Part shown: positions 20,418 through 32,944 of the stretch, one piece after another
Layout of the letters: the number at the start of each line of letters is the position of its first letter
Position numbering within the stretch: the stretch's first letter is position 1
Source of the DNA: Lasioglossum baleicum
Taxonomy: Eukaryota; Arthropoda; Insecta; Hymenoptera; Halictidae
Assembly: GCF_051020765.1 (NCBI RefSeq)
Contig: NW_027469099.1
Coordinates: forward strand, 434,001-498,000
Direction: 5' to 3'
Length of the DNA: 64,000 nt
Translations under genes and position numbers: made by a program
Notes under the pieces: model-generated
The model's input: the letters and a program-made list of their open reading frames with translations, nothing else
What the model was told of the DNA's origin: nothing
Databases searched by the model: none

Positions 20418-21381
20418 ATGAGACCTGCCGGTCGACCCCCCTCCTTTTATTTTATAATATTTCATTTTATTGTATATATATTTTATATTCTATATTATAA
20501 ATTTTATCTTTATCTTTTATTCCCCTTTATTTTGCCCCCCTTCTTATGTTTGTTGTGTTTTGTCCATTGTATTTATTTACTTATTATTATTTATTTATTT
20601 ATTGACTTTTATTTTATCTATTTTATCTATACACGTTTTCATTTATTGATTTTACCTTTTATTTTATCGTATTTTTAAGTTTTATGCGGGTCAACCATGG
20701 GGGCGGGACGGGGGGAGGGGACAGACGCGAGCCGGAACTCGCCTCTGTCCCCTCCTTGTCGCGTGCGGAAAAAAATACAATGCAGCGTGTACGAGTATTT
20801 GCACATGTATAAAAATCGGATGGCGCGGTAACAAAAATTTTAAATCATACAGCACAAGTTGCAGCAATGCATGCGCATAAGTTAAATTACCTGCATACCG
20901 CCGTTTCCTCAAACTGTGTGTTCATAACTGGCACTGGGAGGATCGCAGTGCCACCACTGCGAGGAGGCCCAGGTCTCTGCGCGGCATACGCTGGAAGAAT
21001 GTCCAGCGTGGTCGGCGCCGCGCAGAGACCTAAGGGGCGTTATTGGGATGGACCTCTCGTTGCCGGTCGTGGTCGAACACATGATCGGCAGCGAGAGGTC
21101 AAGAGCAGCGTTTGCCTCCTTCTGCGAGATTGTGATAACGCGGAAGGAGGCAGCGGAGAGGGAGAGGAAAGCCGACCCCCTCTCCGCCAGGAGGCTAGCA
21201 TCGACGGCGCAACCCCGACGAGGCCGACGGCCCCCTGTAAGGCGCCGAAGACGTAATGGCGGCGGTGGGACTACTTAGTACTTCCACCGCCGCCAAGGGG
21301 GGCTGGCCGTTAAGGCGCCCCCGGGGTGGGCACCTCGCGGGGGGCGAGGTGGAGCAATAATCCCCTCCCCCCTCTACAAAG
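20418..21381 (+). repeat. Monomer 22
   Basis: 964 bp, family A. Tail frame 20928-21278, state b. TTATTGTATAT in the T-rich block is shared with 33-35, 55 and 56. Ends with an 8-bp perfect stem (21331-21351). Counterparts: monomers 35 and 56. Confidence 0.95.
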
Positions 21382-22339
21382 ATGCGACCTGCCGGTCGAC
21401 CCCCCTCCTTTTATTTTATAATATTTCATTTTATTCTATATATATTTTATATTCTATATTATAAATTTTATCTTTATCTTTTATTCCCCTTTATTTTGCC
21501 CCCCTTCTTATGTTTGTTGTGTTTTGTCCATTGTATTTATTTACTTATTATTATTTATTTATTTATTGACTTTTATTTTATTTATTTTATCTATACACGT
21601 TTTCATTTATTGATTTTATCTTTTATTTTATCGTATTTTAAGTTTTATGCGATTCGACCAGGGGGGTGGGACGGGGGGAAGGGACAGACGCGAGCCGGAA
21701 GTCGCCTCTGTCCCCTCCTTGTCGCGTGCGGAAAAAAATACAATGCAGCGTGTACGAGTATTTGCACATGTATAAAAATCGGATGGCGCGGTAACAAAAA
21801 TTCTAAATTATACAGCACAAGTTGCAGCAATGCATGCGCATAAGTTAAATTACCTGCATACCGCCGTTTCCTCAAACTGTGTGTTCATAACTGGCACTGG
21901 GAGGATCGCAGCACTGCTCGGAGGCCCAGGACTCTGCGCGGCAGACGCTGGAAGAATGTCCAGCGTGGTCGGCGCCGCGCAGAGACCTAAGGGGCGTTTT
22001 TGGGATGGACCTCTCGTTGCCGGTCGTGGTCGACCACATGATCGGCAGCGAGAGGTCAAGAGCAGCGTTTGCCTCCTACTGCGAGATTGTGATAACGCAG
22101 AAGGAGGCAGCGGAGAGGGAGAGGAAAGCCGACCCCCTCTCCGCCAGGAGGCTAGCATCGGCGGGGCAACCCCGACGAGGCCGACGGCCCCCTGTAAGGG
22201 GCCGCAGACGTAATGGCGGCGGTGGGACTACTTAGTACTTCCACCGCCGCCAAGGGGGGCTGGCCGTTAAGGCGCCCCCGGGGTGGGCAGGTCGCGGGGG
22301 GCGAGGTGGAGCAATAATCCCCTCCCCCCCTCTACAAAG
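21382..22339 (+). repeat. Monomer 23 (6-bp deletion)
   Basis: 958 bp, family B. Tail frame 21891-22235, state c. TGCCAC is missing near 21911, removing the first zinc Cys codon in frame. CTGCTCGGAGG is private. Counterparts: 36 and 57. Confidence 0.95.
21891..22235 (+). pseudogene. R1-clade ORF2 tail lacking the first zinc Cys
   Basis: The 6-bp deletion of TGCCAC keeps the frame but removes Cys-His. State c also lacks the His ligand, so two of four ligands are gone while the frame stays open to TAG at 22233-22235. The same allele occurs at 34418-34762 and 54654-54998. Confidence 0.7.
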
Positions 22340-23302
22340 ATGCGACCTGCCGGTCGACCCCCCTCCTTTTATTTTATAATATTTCATTTTATTCTATATA
22401 TATTTTATATTCTATATTATAAATTTTATCTTTATCTTTTATTCCCCTTTATTTTGCCCCCCTTCTTATGTTTGTTGTGTTTTGTCCATTGTATTTATTT
22501 ACTTATTATTATTTATTTATTTATTGACTTTTATTTTATCTATTTTATCTATACACGTTTTCATTTATTGATTTTATCTTTTATTTTATCGTATTTTAAG
22601 TTTTATGCGATTCGACCAGGGGGGTGGGACGGGGGGAGGGGACAGACGCGAGCCGGAACTCGCCTCTGTCCCCTCCTTGTCGCGTGCGGAAAAAAATACA
22701 ATGCAGCGTGTACGAGTATTTGCACATGTATAAAAATCGGATGGCGCGGTAACAAAAATTCTAAATTATACAGCACAAGTTGCAGCAATGCATGCGCATA
22801 AGTTAAATTACCTGTATACCGCCGTTTCCTCAAACTGTGTGTTCATAACTGGCACTGGGAGGATCGCAGTGCCACCACTGCGAGGAGGCCCAGGTCTCTG
22901 CGCGGCATACGCTGGAAGAATGTCCAGCGTGGTAGGCGCCGCGCAGAGACCTAAGGGGCGTTATTGGGATGGACCTCTCGTTGCCGGTCGTGGTCGAACA
23001 CATGATCGGCAGCGAGAGGTCAAGAGCAGCGTTTGCCTCCTTCTGCGAGATTGTGATAACGCGGAAGGAGGCAGCGGAGAGGGAGAGGAAAGCCGACCCC
23101 CTCTCCGCCAGGAGGCTAGCATCGACGGGGCAACCCCGACGAGGCCGACGGCCCCCTGTAAGGCGCCGAAGACGTAATGGCGGCGGTGGGACTACTTAGT
23201 ACTTCCACCGCCGCCAAGGGGGGCTGGCCGTTAAGGCGCCCCCGGGGTGGGCAGCTCGCGGGGGGCGAGGTGGAGCAATAATCCCCTCCCCCCTCTACAA
23301 AG
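22340..23302 (+). repeat. Monomer 24
   Basis: 963 bp, family B. Tail frame 22849-23199, state b, with a nonsense codon at 22933-22935. Counterparts: 37 and 58. Confidence 0.95.
22849..23199 (+). pseudogene. R1-clade ORF2 tail with TAG after the knuckle
   Basis: TGT-CCA-GCG-TGG is followed by TAG (22933-22935) where other copies have TCG, so the frame stops just past the zinc knuckle. The same stop is at 35460-35462 and 55696-55698, which marks these three monomers as copies of one ancestor. Confidence 0.75.
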
Positions 23303-24265
23303 ATGCGACCTGCCGGTCGACCCCCCTCCTTTTATTTTATAATATTTCATTTTATTCTATATATATTTTATATTCTATATTATAAATTTTATCTTTATCT
23401 TTTATTCCCCTTTATTTTGCCCCCCTTCTTATGTTTGTTGTGTTTTGTCCATTGTATTTATTTACTTATTATTATTTATTTATTTATTGACTTTTATTTT
23501 ATTTATTTTATCTATACACGTTTTCATTTATTGATTTTATCTTTTATTTTATCGTATTTTAAGTTTTATGCGATTCGACCAGGGGGGTGGGACGGGGGGA
23601 GGGGTCAGACGCGAGCCGGAACTCGCCTCTGTCCCCTCCTTGTCGCGTGCGGAAAAAAATACAATGCAGCGTGTACGAGTATTTGCACATGTATACAAAT
23701 CGGATGGCGCGGTAACAAAAATTCTAAATTATACAGCACTAGTTGCAGCAATGCATGCGCATAAGTTAAATTACCTGCATACCGCCGTTTCCTCAAACTG
23801 TGTGTTCATAACTGGCACTGGGAGGATCGCAGTGCCACCACTGCGAGGAGGCCCAGGACTCTGCGCTGCATACGCTGGAAGAATGTCCAGCGTGGTCGGC
23901 ACCGCGCAGAGACATAAGGGACGTTATTGGGATGGACCTCTCGTTGCTGGTCGTGGTCGACCACATGATTGGCAGCGAGAGGTCAAGAGCAGCGTTTGCC
24001 TCCTTCTGCGAGATTGTGATAGCGCAGAAGGAGGCAGCGGAGAGGGATAGGAAAGCCGACCCCCTCTCCGCCAGGAGGCTAGCATCGGCGGGGCAACCCC
24101 GACGAGTGCGACGGCCCCCTGTAAGGGGCCGCAGACGTAATAGCGGCGGTGGGACTACTTAGTACTTCCACCGCCGCCAAGAGGGGCTGGCCGTTAAGGC
24201 GCCCCCGGGGTGGGCAGGTCGCGGGGGGCGACCTGGAGCAATAATCCCCTCTCCCCTCTACAAAG
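23303..24265 (+). repeat. Monomer 25
   Basis: 963 bp, family B. Tail frame 23812-24162, state a. GACATAAGG, GGATAGG and GTAATAGCGG are diagnostic. Ends with the perfect 8-bp stem at 24215-24235. Counterparts: 38, 50 and 59. Confidence 0.95.
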
Positions 24266-25230
24266 ATGAGACCTGCCGGTCGACCAACCTCCTTTTATTT
24301 TATAATATTTCATTTTATTCTATATATATTTTATATTCTATATTATAAATTTTATCTTTATCTTTTATTCCCCTTTATTTTGCCCCCCTTCTTATGTTTG
24401 TTGTGTTTTGTCCATTGTATTTATTTACTTATTATTATTTATTTATTTATTGACTTTTATTTTATCTATTTTATCTATACACTTTTTCATTTATTGATTT
24501 TACCTTTTATTTTATCGTATTTTTAAGTTTTATGCGGGTCAACCATGGGGGCGGGACGGGGGGAGGGGACAGACGCGAGCCGGAACTCGCCTCTGTCCCC
24601 TCCTTGTCGAGTGCGGAAAAAAATACAATGCAGCGTGTACGAGTATTTGCACATGTATAAAAATCGGATGGCGCGGTAACAAAAATTCTAAATCATACAG
24701 CACAAGTTGCAGCAATGCATGCGCATAAGTTAAATTACCTGCATACCGCCGTTTCCTCAAACTGTGTGTTCATAACTGGCACTGGGAGGATCGCAGTGCC
24801 ACCACTGCGAGGAGGCCCAGGTCTCTGCGCGGCATACGCTGAAAGAATGTCCAGCGTGGTCGGCGCCGCGCAGAGACCTAAGGGGCGTTATTGGGAGGGA
24901 CCTCTCGTTGCCGGTCGTGGTCGAACACATGATCAGCAGCGAGAGGTCAAGAGCAGCGTTTGCCTCCTTCTGCGAGATTGTGATAACGCAGAAGGAGGCA
25001 GCGGAGAGGGAGAGGAAAGCCGACCCCCTCTCCGCCAGGAGGCTTGCATCGGCGGGGCAACCCCGACGAGTGCGACGGCCCCCTGTAAGGGGCCGCAGAC
25101 GTAATGGCGGCGTTGGGACTACTTAGTATTTCCACGGCCGCCAAGGTGGGCTGGCCGTTAAGGCGCCCCCGGGGTGGGCAGCTCGCGGGGGGCGACCTGG
25201 AGCAATAATCCCCTTCCCCCCTCTACAAAG
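24266..25230 (+). repeat. Monomer 26
   Basis: 965 bp, family A. Tail frame 24776-25126, state b. Diagnostic TTGTCGAGTGCGG, GCTGAAAGAATG, GGGAGGGACC (Met codon lost) and GATCAGCAGCG. Counterparts: front of 39 and 60, and 51. Confidence 0.95.
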
Positions 25231-26195
25231 ATGAGACCTGCCGGTCGACCACCCTCCTTTTATTTTATAATATTTCATTTTATTCTATATATATTTTATA
25301 TTCTATATTATAAATTTTATCTTTATCTTTTATTCCCCTCTATTTTGCCCCCCTTCTTATGTTTGTTGTGTTTTGTCCATTGTATTTATTTACTTATTAT
25401 TATTTATTTATTTATTGACTTTTATTTTATCTATTTTATCTATACACGTTTTCATTTATCGATTTTACCTTTTATTTTATCGTATTTTTAAGTTTTATGC
25501 GGGTCAACCAGGGGGGCGGGACGGGGGTAGGGGACAGACGCGAGCCGGAACTCGCCTCTGTCCCCTCCTGGTCGCGTGCGGAAAAAAATACAATGCAGCG
25601 TGTACGAGTATTTGCACATGTATAAAAATCGGATGGCGCGGTAACAAAAATTCTAAATTATACAGCACAAGTTGCAGCAATGCATGCGCATAAGTTAAAT
25701 TACCTGCATACCGCCGTTTCCTCATACTGTGTGTTCATAACTGGCACTGGGAGGATCGCAGTGCCACCACTGCGAGGAGGCCCAGGACTCTGCGCGGCAG
25801 ACGCTGGAAGAATGTCCAGTGTGGTCGGCGCCGCGCAGAGACCTAGGGGGCGTTATTGGGATGGACGTCTCGTTGCCGGTCGTGGTCGACCACATAATCG
25901 GCAGCGAGAGGTCAAGAGCAGCGTTTGTCTCCTTCAGCGAGATTGTGATAACGCAGAAGGAGGCAGCGGAGAGGGAGAGGGAAGCCGACCCCCCCTACGC
26001 CAGGAGGCTAACATCGGCGGGGCAACCCCGACGAGGCCGAAGGCCCCCTGTAAGGGGCCGCAGACGTAATGGCGGCGGTGGGACTACTTAGTACTCCCAC
26101 CGCCGCCAAGGGGGGCTGGCCGTTAAGGCGCCCCCGGGGAGGGCAGGTCGCGGGGGGCGAGGTGGAGCAATAATCCCCTCCCCCCCTCTACAAAG
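25231..26195 (+). repeat. Monomer 27
   Basis: 965 bp, family A. Tail frame 25741-26091, state c. Diagnostic TTTATCGATTTT, CTCCTGGTCGCG, CCACATAATCGG and CCCCCCTACGCC. Counterparts: 52 and 54. Confidence 0.95.
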
Positions 26196-27160
26196 ATGCG
26201 ACCTGCCGGTCGACCCCCCTCCTTTTATTTTATAATATTTCATTTTATTCTATATATATTTTATATTCTATATTATAAATTTTATCTTTATCTTTTATGC
26301 CCCTTTATTTTGCCCCCCTTCTTATGTTTGTTGTGTTTTGTCCATTGTATTTATTTACTTATTATTATTTATTTATTTATTGACTTTTATTTTATCTATT
26401 TTATCTATACACGTTTTCATTTATTGATTTTACCTTTTATTTTATCGTATTTTTAAGTTTTATGCGGGTCAACCATGGGGGCGGGATGGGGGGAGGGGAC
26501 AGACGCGAGCCGGAACTCGCCTCTGTCCCCTCCTTGTCGTGTGCGGAAAAAAATACAATGCAGCGTGTACGAGTATTTGCACATGTATACAAATCGGATG
26601 GCGTGGTAACAAAAATTCTAAATTATACAGCACTAGTTGCAGCAATGCATGCGCATAAGTTAAATTACCTGCATACCGCCGTTTCCTCATACTGTGTGTT
26701 CATAACTGGCACTGGGAGGATCGCAGTGCCACCACTGCGAGGAGGCCCAGGACTCTGCGCGGCAGACGCTGGAAGAATGTCCAGTGTGGTCGGCGCCGCG
26801 CAGAGACCTAAGGGGCGTTATTGGGATGGACCTCTCGTTGCCGGTCGTGGTCGAACACATGATCGGCAGCGAGAGGTCAAGAGCAGCGTTTGCCTCCTTC
26901 TGCGAGATTGTGATAACGCAGAAGGTGGCAGTGGAGAGGGAGAGGAAAGCCGACCCCCTCTCCGCCAGGAGGCTAGCATCGGCGGGGCAACCCCGACGAG
27001 GCCGGCGGCCCCCTGTAAGGGGCCGCAGACGTAATGGCGGCGGTGGGACTACTTAGTACTTCCACCGCCGAAAAGGGGGGCTGGCCGTTAAGGCGCCCCC
27101 GGGGTGGGCAGGTCGCGGGGGGCGAGGTGGAGCAATAATCCCCTCCCCCCCTCTACAAAG
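26196..27160 (+). repeat. Monomer 28
   Basis: 965 bp, family A. Tail frame 26706-27056, state c. Front (TTTTATGCCCC) matches monomer 40; back (AAGGTGGCAGTGG) matches monomer 42, consistent with a two-unit deletion between them. Confidence 0.95.
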
Positions 27161-28124
27161 ATGCGACCTGCCGGACGACCCCCCTCCCTTTATTTTATAA
27201 TATTTCATTTCATTCTCTATATATTTTATATTCTATATTATAAATTTTATCTTTATCTTTTATTCCCCTTTATTTTGCCCCCCTTCTTATGTTTGTTGTG
27301 TTTTGTCCATTGTATTTATTTACTTATTATTATTTATTTATTTATTGACTTTTATTTTATCTATTTTATCTATACACGTTTTCATTTATTGATTTTACCT
27401 TTTATTTTATCGTATTTTTAAGTTTTAAGCGGGTCAACCAGGGGGGCGGGACGGGGGTAGGGGACAGACGCGAGCCGGAACTCGCCTCTGTCGCCTCCTT
27501 GTCGCGTGCGGAAAAAAATACAATGCTGCGGGTACGAGTATTTGCACATGTATAAAAATCGGATGGCGCGGTAACAAAAATTCTAAATCATACAGCACAA
27601 GTTGCAGCAAAGCATGCGCATAAGTTAAATTACCTGCATACCGCCGTTTCCTCAAACTGTGTGTTCATAACTGGCACTGGGAGGATCGCAGTGCCACCAC
27701 TGCGAGGAGGCCCAGGACTCTGCGCTGCATACGCTGGAAGAATGTCCAGCGTGGTCGGCACCGCGCAGAGACCTAAGGGACGTTATTGGGATGGACCTCT
27801 CGTTGCCGGCCGTGGTCGACCACATGATCGGCAGTGAGAGGTCAAGAGCAGCGTTTGCCTCCTTCTGCGAGATTGTGATAGCGCAGAAGGAGGCAGCGGA
27901 GAGGGAGAGGAAAGCCGACCCCCTCTCTGCCAGGAGGCTAGCATCGGCGGGGCAACCCCGACGAGTGCGACGGCCCCCTGTAAGGGGCCGCAGACGTAAT
28001 GGCGGCGGTGGGACTACTTAGTACTTCCACCGCCGCCAAGGGGGGCTGGCCGTTAAGGCGCCCCCGGGGTGGGCAGCTCGCGGGGGGCGATCTGGAGCAA
28101 TAATCCCCTCCCCCCTCTACAAAG
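27161..28124 (+). repeat. Monomer 29
   Basis: 964 bp, family A. Tail frame 27671-28021, state a. TTCATTTCATTCTC and GCTGCGGGTACG are shared with monomers 43 and 64. Confidence 0.95.
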
Positions 28125-29088
28125 ATGAGACCTGCCGGTCGACCCCCCTCCTTTTATTTTATAATTTTTCATTTTATTCTATATATATTTTATATTCTAT
28201 ATTATAAATTTTATCTTTATCTTTTATTCCCCTTTATTTTGCCCCCCTTCTTATGTTTGTTGTGTTTTGTCCATTGTATTTATTTACTTATTATTATTTA
28301 TTTATTTATTGACTTTTATTTTATCTATTTTATCTATACACGTTTTCATTTATTGATTTTATCTTTTATTTTATCGTATTTTTAAGTTTTATGCGGGTCA
28401 ACCATGGGGGCGGGACGGGGGGAGGGGACAGACGCGAGCCGGAACTCGCCTCTGTCCCCTCCTTGTCGCGTGCGGAAAAAAATACAATGCAGCGGGTACG
28501 AGTATTTGCACCTGTATAAAAATCGGTTGGCGCGGTAACAAAAATTCTAAATCATACAGCACAAGTTGCAGCAAAGCATGCGCATAAGTTAAATTACCTG
28601 CATACCGCCGTTTCCTCAAACTGTGTGTTCATAACTGGCACTGGGAGGATCGCAGTGCCACCACTGCGAGGAGGCCCAGGTCTCTGCGCGGCATACGCTG
28701 GAAGAATGTCCAGCGTGGTCGGCGCCGCGCAGAGACCTAAGGGGCGTTATTGGGATGGACCTCTCGTTGCCGGCCGTGGTCGACCACATGATCGGCAGCG
28801 AGAGGTCAAGAGCAGCGTTTGCCTCCTTCTGCGAGATTGTGATAGCGCAGAAGGAGGCAGCGGAGAGGGAGAGGAAAGCCGACCCCCTCTCTGCCAGGAG
28901 GCTAGCATCGGCGGGGCAACCCCGACGAGTGCGACGGCCCCCTGTAAGGGGCCGCAGACGTAATGGCGGCGGTGGGACTACTTAGTACTTCCACCGCCGC
29001 CAAGGGGGGCTGGCCGTTAAGGCGCCCCCGGGGTGGGGAGCTCGCGGGGGGCGACCTGGAGCAATAATCCCCTCCCCCCTCTACAAAG
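28125..29088 (+). repeat. Monomer 30
   Basis: 964 bp, family A. Tail frame 28635-28985, state b knuckle joined to the AVVDH version of hairpin 4. Front matches monomer 44 (ATAATTTTTC); back matches monomer 45, so it is recombinant. Confidence 0.95.
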
Positions 29089-30052
29089 ATGAGACCTGCC
29101 GGTCGACCCCCCTCCTTTTATTTTATAATATTTCATTTTATTCTATATATATTTTATATTCTATATTATAAATTTTATCTTTATCTTTTATTCCCCTTTA
29201 TTTTGCCCCCCTTCTTATGTTTGGTGTGTTTTGTCCATTGTATTTATTTACTTATTATTATTTATTTATTTATTGACTTTTATTTTATCTATTTTATCTA
29301 TACACGTTTTCATTTATTGATTTTACCTTTTATTTTATCGTATTTTTAAGTTTTAAGCGGGTCAACCAGGGGGGCGGGACGGGGGTAGGGGACAGACGCG
29401 AGCCGGAACTCGCCTCTGTCCCCTCCTTGTCGCGTGCGGAAAAAAATACAATGCTGCGGGTACGAGTATTTGCACATGTATAAAAATCGGATGGCGCGGT
29501 AACAAAAATTCTAAATCATACAGCACAAGTTGCAGCAAAGCATGCGCATAAGTTAAATTACCTGCATACCGCCGTTTCCTCAAACTGTGTGTTCATAACT
29601 GGCACTGGGAGGATCGCAGTGCCACCACTGCGAGGAGGCCCAGGTCTCTGCGCGGCATACGCTGGAAGAATGTCTAGCGTGGTCGGCGCCGCGCAGAGAC
29701 CTAAGGGGCGTTATTGGGATGGACCTCTCGTTGCCGGTCGTGGTCGAACACATGATCGGCAGCGAGAGGTCAAGAGCAGCGTTCGCCTCCTTCTGCGAGA
29801 TTGTGATAACGCAGAAGGAGGCAGCGGAGAGGGAGAGGAAAGCCGTCCCCCTCTCCGCCAGGAGGCTTGCATCGGTGGGGCAACCGCGACGAGTCCGACG
29901 GCCCCCTGTAAGGGGCCGCAGACGTAATGGCGGCGGTGGGACTACTTAGTACTTCCACCGCCGCCAAGGGGGGCTGGACGTTAAGGCACCCCCGGGGTGG
30001 GCAGCTCGCGGGGGGCGAGGTGGAGCAATAATCCCCTCCTCCCTCTACAAAG
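29089..30052 (+). repeat. Monomer 31
   Basis: 964 bp, family A (AAGCGGG form). Tail frame 29599-29949, state b. Front like monomer 46; back like monomer 20 (GCCGTCCCC, CAACCGCGAC). Confidence 0.95.
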
Positions 30053-31016
30053 ATGCGACCTGCCGGTCGACCCCCCTCCTTTTATTTTATAATATTTCAT
30101 TTTATTCTATATATATTTTATATTCTATATTATAAATTTTATCTTTATCTTTTATTCCCCTTTATTTTGCCCCCCTTCTTATGTTTGGTGTGTTTTGTCC
30201 ATTGTATTTATTTACTTATTATTATTTATTTATTTATTGACTTTTATTTTATCTATTTTATCTATACACGTTTTCATTTATTGATTTTACCTTTTATTTT
30301 ATCGTATTTTTAAGTTTTATGCGGGTCAACCATGGGGGCGGGACGGGGGGAGGGGACAGACGCGAGCCGGAACTCGCCTCTGTCCCCTCCTTGTCGCGTG
30401 CGGAAAAAAATACAATGCAGCGTGTACGAGTATTTGCACATGTATAAAAATCGGATGGCGCGGTAACAAAAATTCTAAATTATACAGCACTAGTTGCAGC
30501 AATGCATTCGCATAAGTTAAATTACCTGCATACCGCCGTTTCCTCAAACTGTGTGTTCATAACTGGCACTGGGAGGATCGCAGTGCCACCACTGCGAGGA
30601 GGCCCAGGACTCTGCGCTGCATACGCTGGAAGAATGTCCAGCGTGGTCGGCACCGCGCAGAGACCTAAGGGACGTTATTGGGATGGACCTCTCGTTGCCG
30701 GCCGTGGTCGACCACATGATCGGCAGCGAGAGGTCAAGAGCAGCGTTTGCCTCCTTCTGCGAGATTGTGATAGCGCAGAAGGAGGCAGCGGAGAGGGAGA
30801 GGAAAGCCGACCCCCTCTCTGCCAGGAGGCTATCATCGGCGGGGCAACCCCGACGAGTGCGACGGCCCCCTGTAAGGGGCCGCAGACGTAATGGCGGCGG
30901 TGGGACTACTTAGTACTTCCACCGCCGCCAAGGGGGGCTAGCCGTTAAGGCGCCCCCGGGGTGGGCAGCTCGCGGGGGGCGACCTGGAGCAATAATCCCC
31001 TCCCCCCTCTACAAAG
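30053..31016 (+). repeat. Monomer 32
   Basis: 964 bp, family A. Tail frame 30563-30913, state a. Differs from monomer 33 only near the start of the T-rich block (TTCTATATAT, TTTGGTGTG). Confidence 0.95.
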
Positions 31017-31980
31017 ATGAGACCTGCCGGTCGACCCCCCTCCTTTTATTTTATAATATTTCATTTTATTGTATATATATTTTATATTCTATATTATAAA
31101 TTTTATCTTTATCTTTTATTCCCCTTTATTTTGCCCCCCTTCTTATGTTTGTTGTGTTTTGTCCATTGTATTTATTTACTTATTATTATTTATTTATTTA
31201 TTGACTTTTATTTTATCTATTTTATCTATACACGTTTTCATTTATTGATTTTACCTTTTATTTTATCGTATTTTTAAGTTTTATGCGGGTCAACCATGGG
31301 GGCGGGACGGGGGGAGGGGACAGACGCGAGCCGGAACTCGCCTCTGTCCCCTCCTTGTCGCGTGCGGAAAAAAATACAATGCAGCGTGTACGAGTATTTG
31401 CACATGTATAAAAATCGGATGGCGCGGTAACAAAAATTCTAAATTATACAGCACTAGTTGCAGCAATGCATTCGCATAAGTTAAATTACCTGCATACCGC
31501 CGTTTCCTCAAACTGTGTGTTCATAACTGGCACTGGGAGGATCGCAGTGCCACCACTGCGAGGAGGCCCAGGACTCTGCGCTGCATACGCTGGAAGAATG
31601 TCCAGCGTGGTCGGCACCGCGCAGAGACCTAAGGGACGTTATTGGGATGGACCTCTCGTTGCCGGCCGTGGTCGACCACATGATCGGCAGCGAGAGGTCA
31701 AGAGCAGCGTTTGCCTCCTTCTGCGAGATTGTGATAGCGCAGAAGGAGGCAGCGGAGAGGGAGAGGAAAGCCGACCCCCTCTCTGCCAGGAGGCTATCAT
31801 CGGCGGGGCAACCCCGACGAGTGCGACGGCCCCCTGTAAGGGGCCGCAGACGTAATGGCGGCGGTGGGACTACTTAGTACTTCCACCGCCGCCAAGGGGG
31901 GCTAGCCGTTAAGGCGCCCCCGGGGTGGGCAGCTCGCGGGGGGCGACCTGGAGCAATAATCCCCTCCCCCCTCTACAAAG
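31017..31980 (+). repeat. Monomer 33
   Basis: 964 bp, family A. Tail frame 31527-31877, state a. I see no difference from monomer 34. Confidence 0.95.
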
Positions 31981-32944
31981 ATGAGACCTGCCGGTCGACC
32001 CCCCTCCTTTTATTTTATAATATTTCATTTTATTGTATATATATTTTATATTCTATATTATAAATTTTATCTTTATCTTTTATTCCCCTTTATTTTGCCC
32101 CCCTTCTTATGTTTGTTGTGTTTTGTCCATTGTATTTATTTACTTATTATTATTTATTTATTTATTGACTTTTATTTTATCTATTTTATCTATACACGTT
32201 TTCATTTATTGATTTTACCTTTTATTTTATCGTATTTTTAAGTTTTATGCGGGTCAACCATGGGGGCGGGACGGGGGGAGGGGACAGACGCGAGCCGGAA
32301 CTCGCCTCTGTCCCCTCCTTGTCGCGTGCGGAAAAAAATACAATGCAGCGTGTACGAGTATTTGCACATGTATAAAAATCGGATGGCGCGGTAACAAAAA
32401 TTCTAAATTATACAGCACTAGTTGCAGCAATGCATTCGCATAAGTTAAATTACCTGCATACCGCCGTTTCCTCAAACTGTGTGTTCATAACTGGCACTGG
32501 GAGGATCGCAGTGCCACCACTGCGAGGAGGCCCAGGACTCTGCGCTGCATACGCTGGAAGAATGTCCAGCGTGGTCGGCACCGCGCAGAGACCTAAGGGA
32601 CGTTATTGGGATGGACCTCTCGTTGCCGGCCGTGGTCGACCACATGATCGGCAGCGAGAGGTCAAGAGCAGCGTTTGCCTCCTTCTGCGAGATTGTGATA
32701 GCGCAGAAGGAGGCAGCGGAGAGGGAGAGGAAAGCCGACCCCCTCTCTGCCAGGAGGCTATCATCGGCGGGGCAACCCCGACGAGTGCGACGGCCCCCTG
32801 TAAGGGGCCGCAGACGTAATGGCGGCGGTGGGACTACTTAGTACTTCCACCGCCGCCAAGGGGGGCTAGCCGTTAAGGCGCCCCCGGGGTGGGCAGCTCG
32901 CGGGGGGCGACCTGGAGCAATAATCCCCTCCCCCCTCTACAAAG
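31981..32944 (+). repeat. Monomer 34
   Basis: 964 bp, family A. Tail frame 32491-32841, state a. Counterpart of monomer 55 at +20,236 bp, which differs by AAGTGACG. Confidence 0.95.

Larger units (their letters stand above)
20418..24960 (+). repeat. Third copy of the monomer 22-26 block
   Basis: Monomers 22-26 correspond to 35-39 at +12,527 bp and to 56-60 at +32,763 bp. The order includes the 958-bp monomer and the TAG-bearing monomer. The match ends in monomer 26, where the later copies switch to monomer 27 sequence. Confidence 0.9.
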
